In this document: in pieces, positions 44,039 to 53,905 of the stretch | Numbering within the stretch: position 1 is the stretch's first letter | Layout: each line of letters opens with the position of its first letter | Assembly (NCBI GenBank): GCA_021773835.1 | Contig: JAJFJQ010000051.1 | Coordinates: 1-64,000, forward strand | DNA from: Gammaproteobacteria bacterium | GTDB taxonomy: Bacteria > Pseudomonadota > Gammaproteobacteria > Ga0077536 | Reading direction: 5' to 3' | Length of the DNA: 64,000 bases | Program-made: the position numbers and the translations under genes | Notes under the pieces: generated by a model | What the model saw: only the letters and a program-made list of their open reading frames with translations | Databases searched by the model: none | What the model was told of the DNA's origin: nothing

Positions 44039-44752
44039 ATGAAATTTACAATCCAGTATTTGGCCCTAGGTACTATGGTCCTCGTGCAGATCGGTGGATG
44101 CAACTCTACTCCGCGCCGTGATCCTACTTACAGTGCGACCTTCCCAACCGCGTTCGAACAACCGGTACAAGCTAGGACGGGCTCGATCTACCATCGTGGG
44201 TATGACGTTGCGTTTTTCGAAGATACCAAGGCGCGTCGCATCGGGGATATCCTGACGATAACCCTCAACGAATCGACGAACGCGTCAAAAACATCTAGCA
44301 ACGATATCGCGCGGGACCAGACCAGCACGGTAACGAATCCGACAATACTCGGTGCGACACCACAGTTCGCCGTGCCGAGTCTGCTACCGTTGAGTCAGAC
44401 CGAAAATAATACGCTAGAGACGAGTCTGAGTACCTCACATGCCTTCACGGGATCTGGCGACAGTGCGCAAAGCAACAGCCTTACCGGTGACATTACTGTC
44501 ACGATCGCAGACGTGCTGCCCAACGGTAATTTGCTGGTGCGTGGTGAGAAGCGTCTGAACCTCAATCAAGGAAATGAATACGTCAAGATTTCTGGAATCG
44601 TTAGGCCGCTTGATATCAGCACCGCAAACACGGTGTCGTCGACGAAGGTGGCCGATGCGACAATTGTTTATAGCGCCGATGGCGCGAATGCAGACGCGAA
44701 TAAGATTGGCTGGTTGGCACGGTTTTTTATTAGCGCTGTTTTTCCATTCTAA
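44039..44752 (+). CDS. flgH: FlgH, L-ring lipoprotein
   Basis: This 237-residue outer-membrane lipoprotein forms the L ring. The signal ends in an IGGC lipobox with Cys 21. Later motifs are fit: GSIYHRGYDVAFFEDTKARRIGDILTI, and GEKRLNLNQGNEYVKISG with RPLDIS. I start at the ATG at 44039; an open frame begins earlier, inside flgG, but would lose the signal peptide. Confidence 0.94.
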   Translation: MKFTIQYLALGTMVLVQIGGCNSTPRRDPTYSATFPTAFEQPVQARTGSIYHRGYDVAFFEDTKARRIGDILTITLNESTNASKTSSNDIARDQTSTVTNPTILGATPQFAVPSLLPLSQTENNTLETSLSTSHAFTGSGDSAQSNSLTGDITVTIADVLPNGNLLVRGEKRLNLNQGNEYVKISGIVRPLDISTANTVSSTKVADATIVYSADGANADANKIGWLARFFISAVFPF

Positions 44753-44809
44753 TCATCGGTAATGGCCGGTTTACTGCAAATGATGATAACAATAGCGGGG
44801 AGTAGTGGC

Positions 44810-45907
44810 GTGCGACGATTATTACTAGTTGGAATTTTGCTACTGCTACCGATTTCGGCAGGCGCCGAGCGGATCAAAGACCTGGCGGCTGTTGCCGGTG
44901 TCCGCGATAACCAACTGCTGGGCTATGGGTTGGTTGTCGGTCTCGACGGGACTGGCGACCAAACAACGCAGACGCCGTTTACGATCCAAAGTATCAAGAA
45001 CATGCTGAAGCAGCTTGGCGTCGTCGTGCCGGATAACGTCAATCCTCAACTTAAGAATGTCGCGGCAGTGATGGTGACCGCGAACTTACCGGCGTTTGCT
45101 AAGGCTGGTGCGAGTATCGACGTTACGGTGTCGTCGATTGGTAACGCCAAAAGTCTGCGCGGCGGGGCCTTAATAATGACGCCGCTTAAGGGCGCCGACG
45201 GCAGTATCTATGCAATGGCGCAAGGTAATCTCGTGGTCGGTGGTTTTGGCGCGGCGAGCGATGATGGTTCCAGCATTTCGGTCAACGTCCCAAGTGTGGG
45301 ACGGATCCCGAATGGCGCTTCCGTTGAGCGGGAAGTACCGACCGCGTTTCATAATTCTGATTTCCTAACGTTCAACCTACATCGTTCGGACTTCACGACA
45401 GCGACGCACATGGCGCAAGCGATCGATGACACGCTCGGACCGAATTCTGCCGTGGCGGTCGATGGGTCTTCGGTGAGAGTCGTAGCGCCGGCGGATATCT
45501 CCCAGCGTGTAGCGTTCATGTCCATATTGGAGAATATTCAAGTAGAAGCAGGTGCGGCACCGGCGCGTGTGATTGTCAATTCGCGCACCGGAACAGTGGT
45601 CATTGGAAGTCACGTCAGTGTTACGGCTGCGGCGGTCACCCACGGCAGCCTCACGGTTACGATTTCATACAATCCGATTGTAAGTCAGCCGGAGCCGCTT
45701 TCGGCTGGCAGCACTGTGGTCGTACCGAAGCAGAATATCGATGTTGAGCAGGAACAAAGCCGCATGTTCTTGTTCAATCCAGGCGTTGCGCTCGACGACA
45801 TCATTGAAGCCGTGAACAACGTTGGCGCCGCACCCGGAGACCTGGTCGCCATCCTCGAAGCCTTGAAGGAGGCTGGGGCACTGCGCGCTGAATTGATAGT
45901 GATTTGA
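44810..45907 (+). CDS. flgI: FlgI, P-ring protein
   Basis: This periplasmic protein forms the P ring in the peptidoglycan layer. I choose the GTG at 44810: it has a GGGGAG site seven bases upstream, begins a clean signal peptide ([18 protein letters not shown], cut before ERIKDLA), and gives 365 residues, the usual length. An ATG at 44762 would add 16 residues and has no site. The mature start [20 protein letters not shown] and [13 protein letters not shown] are family hallmarks. A 355-base gap follows before flgJ. Confidence 0.94.
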   Translation: MRRLLLVGILLLLPISAGAERIKDLAAVAGVRDNQLLGYGLVVGLDGTGDQTTQTPFTIQSIKNMLKQLGVVVPDNVNPQLKNVAAVMVTANLPAFAKAGASIDVTVSSIGNAKSLRGGALIMTPLKGADGSIYAMAQGNLVVGGFGAASDDGSSISVNVPSVGRIPNGASVEREVPTAFHNSDFLTFNLHRSDFTTATHMAQAIDDTLGPNSAVAVDGSSVRVVAPADISQRVAFMSILENIQVEAGAAPARVIVNSRTGTVVIGSHVSVTAAAVTHGSLTVTISYNPIVSQPEPLSAGSTVVVPKQNIDVEQEQSRMFLFNPGVALDDIIEAVNNVGAAPGDLVAILEALKEAGALRAELIVI

Positions 45908-46262
45908 TGTTGCCTTAATCGGCGTTTGCTGAATTCCGGCATTCGCCGGGATGACGTTGGACGTTGCGCAGCACGGATGACTGAATTAATTATGGCCATC
46001 CCGGCCGCGGTCAATTTCTGCAAGTCTGATCCATTTTCGGCGTACACGAGGGTCGCAATCACTGGGATCCATCAGCCCGTTGCCAACTTACCGTTGCCGG
46101 GGCGGCAATACGTAACCTGTTTGCTAAATTATTGCCGCTGGAGGCGGTAGAAATTGCCGCCGTGACGGTAGCGATCGCCGGGATCTGTACTACCGACGGC
46201 CATTTCTGAGAATTGGCATCGTCTATGCATAGGATCAACCGGATATAAGCAACCGGACCACT
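45908..46262. other. Gap between flgI and flgJ with REP-like palindrome
   Basis: No gene is visible. ATTCCGGCATTCGCCGGGAT at 45934-45953 is a short palindromic element of the REP type common in bacterial intergenic regions. The later part repeats words such as CCGGGAT, GGCCAT and TTGCCG in a loose pattern. The sigma-54 promoter of flgJ is at 46214-46229. The gap breaks the usual continuous flgI-flgJ arrangement. Confidence 0.55.
46214..46229 (+). promoter_or_regulatory. Sigma-54 promoter of flgJ-flgK-flgL
   Basis: TGGCATC, 4 bases, ATGCA. The -24 GG and -12 GC pairs stand at exact spacing, and 9 of the 12 other consensus bases also fit loosely. It lies 33 bases before the flgJ ATG. Confidence 0.55.
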
Positions 46263-47171
46263 ATGGACAATATCGCGCAAATCAGCGCCTACACCGATAT
46301 CTCCCGATTCAGCGCATTGCGCGCCGACGCTAAGCAGGATGGCAACGCGGCGTTTGCGACTGTCGCCAAAGAGTTCGAAGCCTTGTTTATCCAGCAAATG
46401 CTAAAGGCAGCGCGCGACGCGGCGCCGGAGGGCGGTCTGTTCAATAGCCGTGATTTGAAGTTGTATCGCGAAATGTTGGATAGCCAAGTGGCCCTAAGTA
46501 TGGCCGAACAAGGTGGTTTGGGGTTTGCGACCGCATTGGGCCAACAGCTTGGGCTTGAAGCGACCGACGGCGCGAGTGCTGAACTTAAAATACCGGATCC
46601 GGTGCATCTTCCGGCAGTGGCGTCGCCGGGTCCAGCAAAGGATCACCGATCTCAAGTGACGCTATCCAACGATGCACCTGCTGGGCAGAGTGCGGCGGCT
46701 ACGCTCGAATTTACCGCGGCACTCAGGCCGTTGGCGCGTGATGCCGGTGTTGCCCTCGGCCTTGCGCCAGACATCCTTATCGCCCAAGCGGCGCTCGAAA
46801 CCGGCTGGGGCCGACATGTGATCGCGGATCCGAGTGGTCGGTCCTCGCATAATCTTTTTGCGATCAAGGCCGGCTCTGATTGGAACGGCGCGTCGGTCGA
46901 TGTGCAGACACTTGAGTACATCAACGATCGTCCAGTGACAATCAACGCGCGTTTCCGCGCTTATCCGAACATGGAGGCCGCATTCGCAGATTACGTCGCA
47001 TTTTTGCGGGAACAACCGCGCTACGCCGACGCGTTAAAGCATGACGGTAGCGCACGCAAATTTGTCACCGAGCTTGCACAAGCGGGCTACGCGACGGATC
47101 CACGTTATGCAGAGAAGATCTTAGCGATCAAGGATCAAATCGCTGCGCAATCTACGCTGGCGCAATTCTAA
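46263..47171 (+). CDS. flgJ: FlgJ, rod assembly protein and peptidoglycan hydrolase
   Basis: This 302-residue protein has two domains. The N-terminal rod-capping part is FEALFIQQMLKAARDAAPEG, then YREMLDSQVALSMAEQGGLG. The C-terminal glucosaminidase-type hydrolase includes LIAQAALETGWGRHV with the catalytic Glu. It cuts the cell wall to let the rod pass. Twelve bases separate it from flgK. Confidence 0.94.
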   Translation: MDNIAQISAYTDISRFSALRADAKQDGNAAFATVAKEFEALFIQQMLKAARDAAPEGGLFNSRDLKLYREMLDSQVALSMAEQGGLGFATALGQQLGLEATDGASAELKIPDPVHLPAVASPGPAKDHRSQVTLSNDAPAGQSAAATLEFTAALRPLARDAGVALGLAPDILIAQAALETGWGRHVIADPSGRSSHNLFAIKAGSDWNGASVDVQTLEYINDRPVTINARFRAYPNMEAAFADYVAFLREQPRYADALKHDGSARKFVTELAQAGYATDPRYAEKILAIKDQIAAQSTLAQF

Positions 47172-47183
47172 CGAGGCCGAACG

Positions 47184-49064
47184 ATGGCAAGTGTTTTTAA
47201 TATTGGGATATCGGGGTTGGTCACCGCACAACGGCAATTAAGTACGACCAGCCACAACATCGCGAACGTTAATACCGAAGGTTTTACGCGGCAGCGAACC
47301 GACCTGACAGCGCTACCGGCACAGGGGTCTGGTGGGTTGTTTCTGGGTAGTGGTGTACAGGTACAGGAAGTTTCACGCATTGCGGATCAGTTTTTGGTAA
47401 AGCAATTGCAATCGGCAAATGCTAACGAAGCCAAGGCATCGTCATATGCTGCGTTCGCGTCGCGGGTCGATAATCTGATCGGCGACGGGTCATTAACTTC
47501 ATCGCTCGAGAGCTTTTTCGCCGCAATACAAGATGTCAATGGTAATCCAGCGTCAATTTCGGCGCGTGAAGTGCTATTGAATTCAGCCCAGACATTTGCC
47601 TCCCGGTTTAGTGATTTCGAAGCAAGATTGAGCGCTACCGCGCGTGATCTGAACGGCCAGATCCAAGGCGCGGTGGATCGCATTAACTCACTCTCCGAGG
47701 CGATAGCTGACATCAATGGAGATATCGTTCAAGCGCTTGGCAGTGGGCAGGGCGAGCAACCTAACGATCTATTGGACCAGCGCGAACGGCTCGTGTCCGA
47801 TTTATCGAGCTTGGTCGGGGTCAATACGGTGGTGCAAGACGACGGTGCACTGAATGTATTTATCGGTAGCGGGCAATTGATTGTTGCCGCAGCTACGGCT
47901 CTGCCATTGGTTACGGTACCAAACCCGCTCGATACGACACGACTTGAAGTTGCTACAAGCGGTGGTGGTGCAAGCTCGATCGTCAGTCCATTGATCACGA
48001 ATGGCGAACTTGGCGCGGCCTTCGAATTTCGTGCGGACATGCTAGACCCAACCCGCAACGCAATTGGGCGTTTGGCAGCTGCGGTGACAATTTCATTTAA
48101 CGAGCAGCATCGTGAGGGTTTCGACTTAAACGATAACTTCGGCCTTGATGTGTTCGCGCTTGGTACGCCTCAAGTTAATGCAGATCCCGCTAACACGGGC
48201 AGCGTCACCCTAGCGCTCGATACTACCGATGTCGCATCGTTAACAGCGGCAGATTACCGGCTATCGCACGATGGGGTTGATTTCACGCTGTTGAATCTGG
48301 AATCAGGAGCGACGCAAACATTGAGTGGTGCGGGACCATTCAATGTCGATGGCCTGACGATAACAGTGTCAAGTCCGCCTGCCGCCGGGGATGTCTACCT
48401 ACTACAGCCAACTAGAGCGATAGCACGAAATATGTCGGTATCGGTTTCGAATCCGCGCGAGTTCGCTTTAGCACGACCGAACCGGACAAGTGCGAGTTTG
48501 TCGAATATCGGGGCGGCTGAAATATCCGCGCCAACGGTTCTTGATATCACCGATCCGAGTCTACTGACGCCGACGCAAATCGTTTTCAATGATCCACCGT
48601 CGACCTTTCAGTTCGGTGGTGTCGGGCCGCTAATTCCCTACACTAGCGGCGCCGACATCGACCTAAATGGTTGGCGAGTTCAAATTAGCGGCGTACCTGA
48701 ACCGGGCGATACGTTTACGGTCGCGGCAAACGTCGGTGGCGCCGGCGACAACGGGAATGGCCTACTGCTTGGTGAATTGCAGTTAACCAAGATCATCGAT
48801 GGATCCACTGCAACCTATCAGGACGCCTATAGCCAACTAGTCGGTAAGGTCGGTGCCAAAACCCAGCAGCAGCAATTGAGTCGGGATGCTTTGCAGGTAC
48901 TGCAAGTTAATGCCCAGGCCTCGCGCGATTCCCTGTCGGCGGTAAATCTCGATGAAGAGGCGGCGAGTTTGCTGCGGTTTCAACAAGCCTATACGGCCGC
49001 CGCACAGGTCATTTCGATCGCTAACGAAACCTTCGATTCACTGCTCGCTGCGGTCAGGAGATAG
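47184..49064 (+). CDS. flgK: FlgK, hook-filament junction protein 1
   Basis: This 626-residue protein starts NIGISGLVTAQRQLSTTSHN and keeps ANVNTEGFTRQRTDL. Its C-terminal SAVNLDEEAASLLRFQQAYTAAAQ is the family hallmark. It joins the hook to the filament together with FlgL and is escorted by FlgN. A good GAGG site precedes it. Confidence 0.95.
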   Translation: MASVFNIGISGLVTAQRQLSTTSHNIANVNTEGFTRQRTDLTALPAQGSGGLFLGSGVQVQEVSRIADQFLVKQLQSANANEAKASSYAAFASRVDNLIGDGSLTSSLESFFAAIQDVNGNPASISAREVLLNSAQTFASRFSDFEARLSATARDLNGQIQGAVDRINSLSEAIADINGDIVQALGSGQGEQPNDLLDQRERLVSDLSSLVGVNTVVQDDGALNVFIGSGQLIVAAATALPLVTVPNPLDTTRLEVATSGGGASSIVSPLITNGELGAAFEFRADMLDPTRNAIGRLAAAVTISFNEQHREGFDLNDNFGLDVFALGTPQVNADPANTGSVTLALDTTDVASLTAADYRLSHDGVDFTLLNLESGATQTLSGAGPFNVDGLTITVSSPPAAGDVYLLQPTRAIARNMSVSVSNPREFALARPNRTSASLSNIGAAEISAPTVLDITDPSLLTPTQIVFNDPPSTFQFGGVGPLIPYTSGADIDLNGWRVQISGVPEPGDTFTVAANVGGAGDNGNGLLLGELQLTKIIDGSTATYQDAYSQLVGKVGAKTQQQQLSRDALQVLQVNAQASRDSLSAVNLDEEAASLLRFQQAYTAAAQVISIANETFDSLLAAVRR

Positions 49065-49066
49065 TC

Positions 49067-50269
49067 ATGAGAATTTCGGATATTCAACGCTTTGACCAGG
49101 CGCTTAGCGGTTTCACCCAGCTTCAGGCCAACACTGCGAAGTTTCAGACTCAAATCTCATCGGGCAAAAAGATAAATTCCCCGGCCGACGATCCGGTCGC
49201 TGCGGCGCAGGTACTGTTGATCAGCGAACGGGTTGCGGCATCGACGCAATACGACCGCAATGCCGGACTTGCCGATTTGCATCTATCGCAACAGGAGTCT
49301 GCGGTGGCATCCGCCAATGATGCGTTGCAACGGATCCGTGAATTAACCATACGCGGCAGAACGTCGACATTAACCGCCGCAGACCGCCATTTCATCGCAA
49401 CCGAAATGCGCCAACGTCTCGATGAAATGACGAGTCTTGCAAATTCAAGAAACTCAGCCGGAGAGTTTATTTTTGCTGGATCCCTGGTCGACACGCAGGC
49501 GTTTACGGTCGATGCGGCGGGTTCTACGGTGTATAACGGCGATCAGACTACGCGGGATATTCGGATCAGCGAATTTCGCTCAATTACTGAAGGGTTTACG
49601 GGCTCTGAGGCGTTTATGTCCATCCGTAATGGCAATGGCACTTACGTAACAGACCTTGCAGCGACCAACACCGGCAGCGGGCAGATGGTGCCGGCCGGGG
49701 TCGTCGACAAGTCCCTCTACGAAGCACACGACTTTCGCATTTCGTTTACCAGCCCGACGAGTTTCGATGTGATAGACGATTCGCTGGGCGCGACAGTACT
49801 CGCAGCACAACCTTATAGCGACGGCGCTGCGATCACTTTTAATGGCATTCAACTGAGCATTACCGGGACCCCGAACACCGGTGATGAGTTTCTAATCGGA
49901 CCGAGCCAGCACCAATCCGCATTTGAGACGGTCAATCGCGTGATCGCGACCTTGGAGTCACCCTCTGCAACTGCCACTGATGGCGCCAGATTTCACAACG
50001 ACCTCGACCGTGCTTTGGGCGACATTGATCAAACGCTCGATCGTTTTCGCGAGGTTCAAGCTGTGATTGGCGCACGGCGCAACACGGTTGAATCGCAGCT
50101 GGTGGCAAATGAGGACTTACGGCTGCAATTGACCACGATCCGCTCCAAACTCGAAGACGCGGATCTGGTCGAAGCTGTGAGCCTGTTGGCGCGCGATAGC
50201 AATGCCTTGCAAGCGGCTCAAGCAGCATTCGTACGTGTCCAAGGTCTCAGTTTATTCAATTTCCTGTAA
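49067..50269 (+). CDS. flgL: FlgL, hook-filament junction protein 3
   Basis: This 400-residue protein resembles flagellin at both ends: KFQTQISSGKKINSPADDPVAAAQ near the start, and a C-terminal helix ending LQAAQAAFVRVQGLSLFNFL. It starts two bases after flgK, so the two are coupled. The sigma-28 promoter of flagellin begins only 16 bases after its stop. Confidence 0.95.
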   Translation: MRISDIQRFDQALSGFTQLQANTAKFQTQISSGKKINSPADDPVAAAQVLLISERVAASTQYDRNAGLADLHLSQQESAVASANDALQRIRELTIRGRTSTLTAADRHFIATEMRQRLDEMTSLANSRNSAGEFIFAGSLVDTQAFTVDAAGSTVYNGDQTTRDIRISEFRSITEGFTGSEAFMSIRNGNGTYVTDLAATNTGSGQMVPAGVVDKSLYEAHDFRISFTSPTSFDVIDDSLGATVLAAQPYSDGAAITFNGIQLSITGTPNTGDEFLIGPSQHQSAFETVNRVIATLESPSATATDGARFHNDLDRALGDIDQTLDRFREVQAVIGARRNTVESQLVANEDLRLQLTTIRSKLEDADLVEAVSLLARDSNALQAAQAAFVRVQGLSLFNFL

Positions 50270-50284
50270 ATATGACGAAATCAT

Positions 50285-50311
50285 TTAAGTTCCCTAGGCG
50301 GCCGCCGATAG
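50285..50311 (+). promoter_or_regulatory. Sigma-28 promoter of the flagellin gene
   Basis: TTAAGTTC, 11 bases, GCCGATAG. This matches TAAAGTTT-N11-GCCGATAA at 12 of 16 positions with exact spacing. Transcription would begin near 50318, giving an untranslated leader of about 205 bases before the start codon at 50523. Confidence 0.8.
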
Positions 50312-50522
50312 CGGGTCTCGGAGGCCGTAAATATCTACATTGATGGATATATCGGCCATATGTGTAACGACTCTGTGGCCAGATCGTGCACGGTAAACCG
50401 CTCGATGATACGGACGTTCGTTCGTCGAACTGAGCATGGTGGTCTACGGGCTACCGCCCTGCGGCGCAAGATTGTGAAAAGACGCGTAGCTGGCCACCTA
50501 GTCCCGAGCAGGAGTTCAACTC

Positions 50523-51911
50523 ATGCCACAAACGATTAATACCAATATCTTGTCGCTGACGACGCAGCGCAACCTCAACCGCACGCAGAACGAACTAACG
50601 ACATCAATCACCCGCTTATCTTCCGGATTGCGCGTCAACAGCGCCAAGGATGACGCCGCGGGCCTAGCCATTAGCGATCGATTCAACACGCAGATCCGAG
50701 GCCTTGACCAAGCAGTACGAAACGCCAATGACGGTGTATCGTTCTCTCAGGTCGCTGAGGGTTCCTTGTCGACAATTTCTGACGCGCTGCAACGAGTACG
50801 TGAGCTGGCCGTACAGTCGATCAACGACACGAACTCGCCGCAGGATCGCCAATCGTTGAATAACGAAGTCCAACAGCTGATTTCAGAAGTCAACCGTGTG
50901 TCCAGCGCGACACAGTTTAACGGTCAAAACATCCTCGACGGTTCATTGTCCAGCCTGACGTTCCAAATTGGCGCCAATCAGAACCAAACCTTGAGTTTGA
51001 CTGGCGTTGACGCTCGGGGCCAGCAACTCGGCGCACGAGTGGTGGAATCTGGATCAATTAACCGTACTGATTTGGACGCATTAATCGCGGCCGATGACGT
51101 TGTGATTAACGGTGCCGCGGTCGATCTATCGGGCCTCGCCGCCGGCGACTCGGTGACGGATGTCATCTCCGCAATCAACGACGTTTTTTCAACGTCAGAC
51201 ATCGTCGCATCAGCAGAGACGACAACCACTTCGGGTGATCTAACCTATTCGTCAAATGCCGCGACCCAGACCATTTCGTTAAATGGTGTGAATGTTGATA
51301 TTGGCGCGGGTGCCGCTGTCGACGATGTAGTATCGGCGATCAATAGTGCGTCCGACGCCAGCGGTGTTACCGCGACGAACAACGCCGGATCCGTGGTGCT
51401 GACGTCCGACGGCCGCGATATTGAAGTTGTCGATGGCGCGACCAATGGTGGTGCTGACATCCTGGGCGGTGATGAGGACTTTTTTGCCGGGATTGTGTTC
51501 TCCGGCGACGTTGGGCAAGCCATCAGCCTCACCGGCTCGTTTGATAATACCGCGGGCGTTTCAGGATTGACGACCATAGCTGGCACGTTTGCCGATGAAG
51601 TTTTAAATGGCGTCAACGTTCTAACGGCTACTAATGCGAATGATGCACTACGTACGGTCGACTTCGCGCTGCAACAGGTGAGTAATTTGCGCTCCGAGTT
51701 TGGTGCGACCCAAAACCGTTTGGAAAGCACGATCGCTAACCTCCAGGTAGGTGCAGAGAACTTCTCCGCTGCACGCGCCCGTATTATCGATGCGGACTTT
51801 GCGCAGGAAACAGCGCGTTTCACTCGTGCTCAAGTACTCCAGCAGGCCGGTATATCGCAGGTCGCCCAGGCGAACTCACTGCCACAGTTGGTGTTGGGTC
51901 TACTCGGGTAA
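50523..51911 (+). CDS. fliC: Flagellin FliC
   Basis: This 462-residue filament subunit starts PQTINTNILSLTTQRNLN and has the N-terminal D0/D1 helices (SSGLRVNSAKDDAAGLAISD). The C-terminal helices are NRLESTIANLQVGAENFSAA, RIIDADFAQETARF, then LQQAGISQVAQANSLPQLVL. The middle (about 175-380) is variable, rich in Ser, Thr, Ala and Asp, with two flagellin hook-IN-like repeats (VVINGAAVDLSG and QTISLNGVNVDIG). Its many exposed Ser and Thr are likely glycosylation sites. AGGAG lies nine bases before the ATG. Regulated by the sigma-28 promoter upstream; flaG, fliD and fliS follow. Confidence 0.97.
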   Translation: MPQTINTNILSLTTQRNLNRTQNELTTSITRLSSGLRVNSAKDDAAGLAISDRFNTQIRGLDQAVRNANDGVSFSQVAEGSLSTISDALQRVRELAVQSINDTNSPQDRQSLNNEVQQLISEVNRVSSATQFNGQNILDGSLSSLTFQIGANQNQTLSLTGVDARGQQLGARVVESGSINRTDLDALIAADDVVINGAAVDLSGLAAGDSVTDVISAINDVFSTSDIVASAETTTTSGDLTYSSNAATQTISLNGVNVDIGAGAAVDDVVSAINSASDASGVTATNNAGSVVLTSDGRDIEVVDGATNGGADILGGDEDFFAGIVFSGDVGQAISLTGSFDNTAGVSGLTTIAGTFADEVLNGVNVLTATNANDALRTVDFALQQVSNLRSEFGATQNRLESTIANLQVGAENFSAARARIIDADFAQETARFTRAQVLQQAGISQVAQANSLPQLVLGLLG

Positions 51912-51958
51912 GGCAATCGATAAGGATTTCGATTGAAGCAATGTAATGTCACGTTAGC

Positions 51959-51988
51959 GGGCGTTGTCGGAGAGATCCGGCAACGCCC
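51959..51988 (+). terminator. Long hairpin after flagellin
   Basis: GGGCGTTG at 51959-51966 pairs with CAACGCCC at 51981-51988, and the stem extends inward with CGG and CCG. No T tract follows, so it may stabilise the flagellin mRNA end or attenuate reading into flaG more than stop it fully. Confidence 0.6.
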
Positions 51989-52013
51989 ATCGTGCTAGCA
52001 AGAGGCAAGAGAT

Positions 52014-52424
52014 ATGGAAACAAAATTCATATCAATAAATTCGGGACCGGCGCAGCAATCCACCGCGATTGCGCCACGGCCCGTGGCGAACACTGATAAG
52101 GTCGCAGAACTCAGATCGAAACCTGAGCTCACGCCAAAGGTCGATCATTCGCTTCCAGCGGAGGCTGCGGATAATACGCAGGTTGTTCGCTTACCGGTAA
52201 GCGATAAGGTGCTTGAGGAGCTGGTTACCAATCTGAACCAACAAATCCAATCAACGTCGCGCGAACTTCACTTTAGTATCGATAAAAAATATGGCCGGCC
52301 GATCGTTACAGTGATCGACAAAGAAACGGATCGTGTGATTCGTCAAATTCCTGCAGAAGTCGCGTTGCAGGTTGCAGACGCAATCGACGAGGCGACAGGC
52401 GCCTTGTTTTCCGAACGCGCTTGA
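52014..52424 (+). CDS. flaG: FlaG family protein
   Basis: This 136-residue protein has a disordered N-terminus and a C-terminal FlaG domain: LHFSIDKKYGRPIVTVIDKET, then VIRQIPAEVALQVADAI. FlaG-type proteins influence filament length and sit next to flagellin and fliD in polar flagellates. An AGAGGCAAGAG site precedes the ATG. Confidence 0.92.
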   Translation: METKFISINSGPAQQSTAIAPRPVANTDKVAELRSKPELTPKVDHSLPAEAADNTQVVRLPVSDKVLEELVTNLNQQIQSTSRELHFSIDKKYGRPIVTVIDKETDRVIRQIPAEVALQVADAIDEATGALFSERA

Positions 52425-52476
52425 GCCCACCTATTGATATCCCATATTCCTTTCATGAACAAACGCTCCTTATACA

Positions 52477-53850
52477 ATGATTAGCTCACCGGGTCTCGGC
52501 TCCGGTCTGGACGTTTCTAGTCTAGTCAGCCAGTTGGTTGCTATCGAGAGCCAGCCATTGATCCGGTTGGCGCAGAAGGAGGCGGACTTTTTCGGGCAAA
52601 TCAGTGCCTACGGTACGCTAAAGAGCTCGCTATCGACGTTCGAAAGCAGTTTAAGTAACGTCAATTCCCTGGCCGATTTTGCTGCGCTCACAGCGACGTC
52701 TTCCGATGAGGACGTCCTCACGGCCAGCGCCAGTCCCGCGGCGAGCAAAGGGACTTACGCGCTTACCGTAGACCGAATTGCGGAAAATCATCGGCTTGGG
52801 TCCTCGACCTTTTTCGCCGATGCCGATACCACGGCGATCGGAACTGCCGGTGATACGCTAACGATAGGCCAGGGGACGGAGAGCTTTGCGGTCGATTTCG
52901 GCGGTAATACGCTCGCAGAGATCCGCAATCTGATCAACGATGCCAGCGATAATACCGGTGTTACCGCATCGATACTGCAAGACGACAGTGGCCATCGCCT
53001 GCTGTTAAACGCCACGGAAACCGGCAGCGAAAATCTGATCACGACGAGTTACAGTGGCATTGATCCGTTTAGCTTTTTTGACCTAAATAGCGATAGGGAT
53101 GGCGATCTCAGTTTCACCGCTGCCGATCTCGACGCCGAGCTCACAGTCGATGGTGTGTTTACCGCAACACGATCGAGCAACACCATTACGGACGTTGTCC
53201 AGGGCGTCACGATCACTTTGGTCGGCGCTGGCACCAGCACGCTCGATGTGGACGAAGACGATGGCGCGGTCCAAAGCGCAGTGCAGTCGTTCGTTGACGC
53301 ATACAATTCGGCGCTGGATACCTTGAAGGACCTACGTAGCGGAGCTTTGAGCGACGACTCCAACAGCTTATTTGCAATAGAAAATCAGATCCGCGGAATT
53401 CTCAACACGCCAATCCGCGGCAACGGAATCTACTCGTCAGTTTACGAAATAGGAATCAGCAGCACGTTTGTCCTCGGCGGTGGGTCGGCGGAGAACGGTA
53501 AGCTCAATCTCGATACAGCCACGCTGCTCGAGGCCCTTGAGGAGGATAAAGATTCAGTTGCGACATTGTTTGCGGATCCGGATACCGGTCTTATCCCCCG
53601 ACTTGAATCGGTGCTGGGCAGTTTCACCGATTTCCAAGGACTCATTGATGGAAAAACCGATTCGCTAAACCGTCGAATAGACAGCGTCGCGAGCAGTCGT
53701 GAGGTCGCATCGCGGCGGCTGGAGTCTTTTGAGGCGCGTTTACTTGCAGAGTTCAACGCGCTGGATCAAGTCGTGGCCCAACTAACTCTTTCGGGAAACT
53801 TTTTAAGCCAACAGTTATCCGTGTCCCAGTCGATAAATAACAATAACTAG
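52477..53850 (+). CDS. fliD: FliD, filament cap protein
   Basis: This 457-residue cap protein starts SSPGLGSGLDVSSLVSQLVAIE, the FliD hallmark, and has ESQPLIRLAQKEADF next. The C-terminal D0/D1 region ends in RLESFEARLLAEFNALDQVVA. FliD caps the filament and lets flagellin polymerise. No clear ribosome binding site is seen before the ATG; it may be translated by coupling or from a weak site. Confidence 0.95.
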   Translation: MISSPGLGSGLDVSSLVSQLVAIESQPLIRLAQKEADFFGQISAYGTLKSSLSTFESSLSNVNSLADFAALTATSSDEDVLTASASPAASKGTYALTVDRIAENHRLGSSTFFADADTTAIGTAGDTLTIGQGTESFAVDFGGNTLAEIRNLINDASDNTGVTASILQDDSGHRLLLNATETGSENLITTSYSGIDPFSFFDLNSDRDGDLSFTAADLDAELTVDGVFTATRSSNTITDVVQGVTITLVGAGTSTLDVDEDDGAVQSAVQSFVDAYNSALDTLKDLRSGALSDDSNSLFAIENQIRGILNTPIRGNGIYSSVYEIGISSTFVLGGGSAENGKLNLDTATLLEALEEDKDSVATLFADPDTGLIPRLESVLGSFTDFQGLIDGKTDSLNRRIDSVASSREVASRRLESFEARLLAEFNALDQVVAQLTLSGNFLSQQLSVSQSINNNN

Positions 53851-53905
53851 CAGATCCAATGGCATACCGACTTAGCGCAACAACACTAAGAAAAAGGACA
53901 ACCTA

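Noticed and set aside
51245-51823. Long minus-strand frame opposite flagellin
   Set aside because: Shadow of the skewed codon use of flagellin; no ribosome binding site and no domain.
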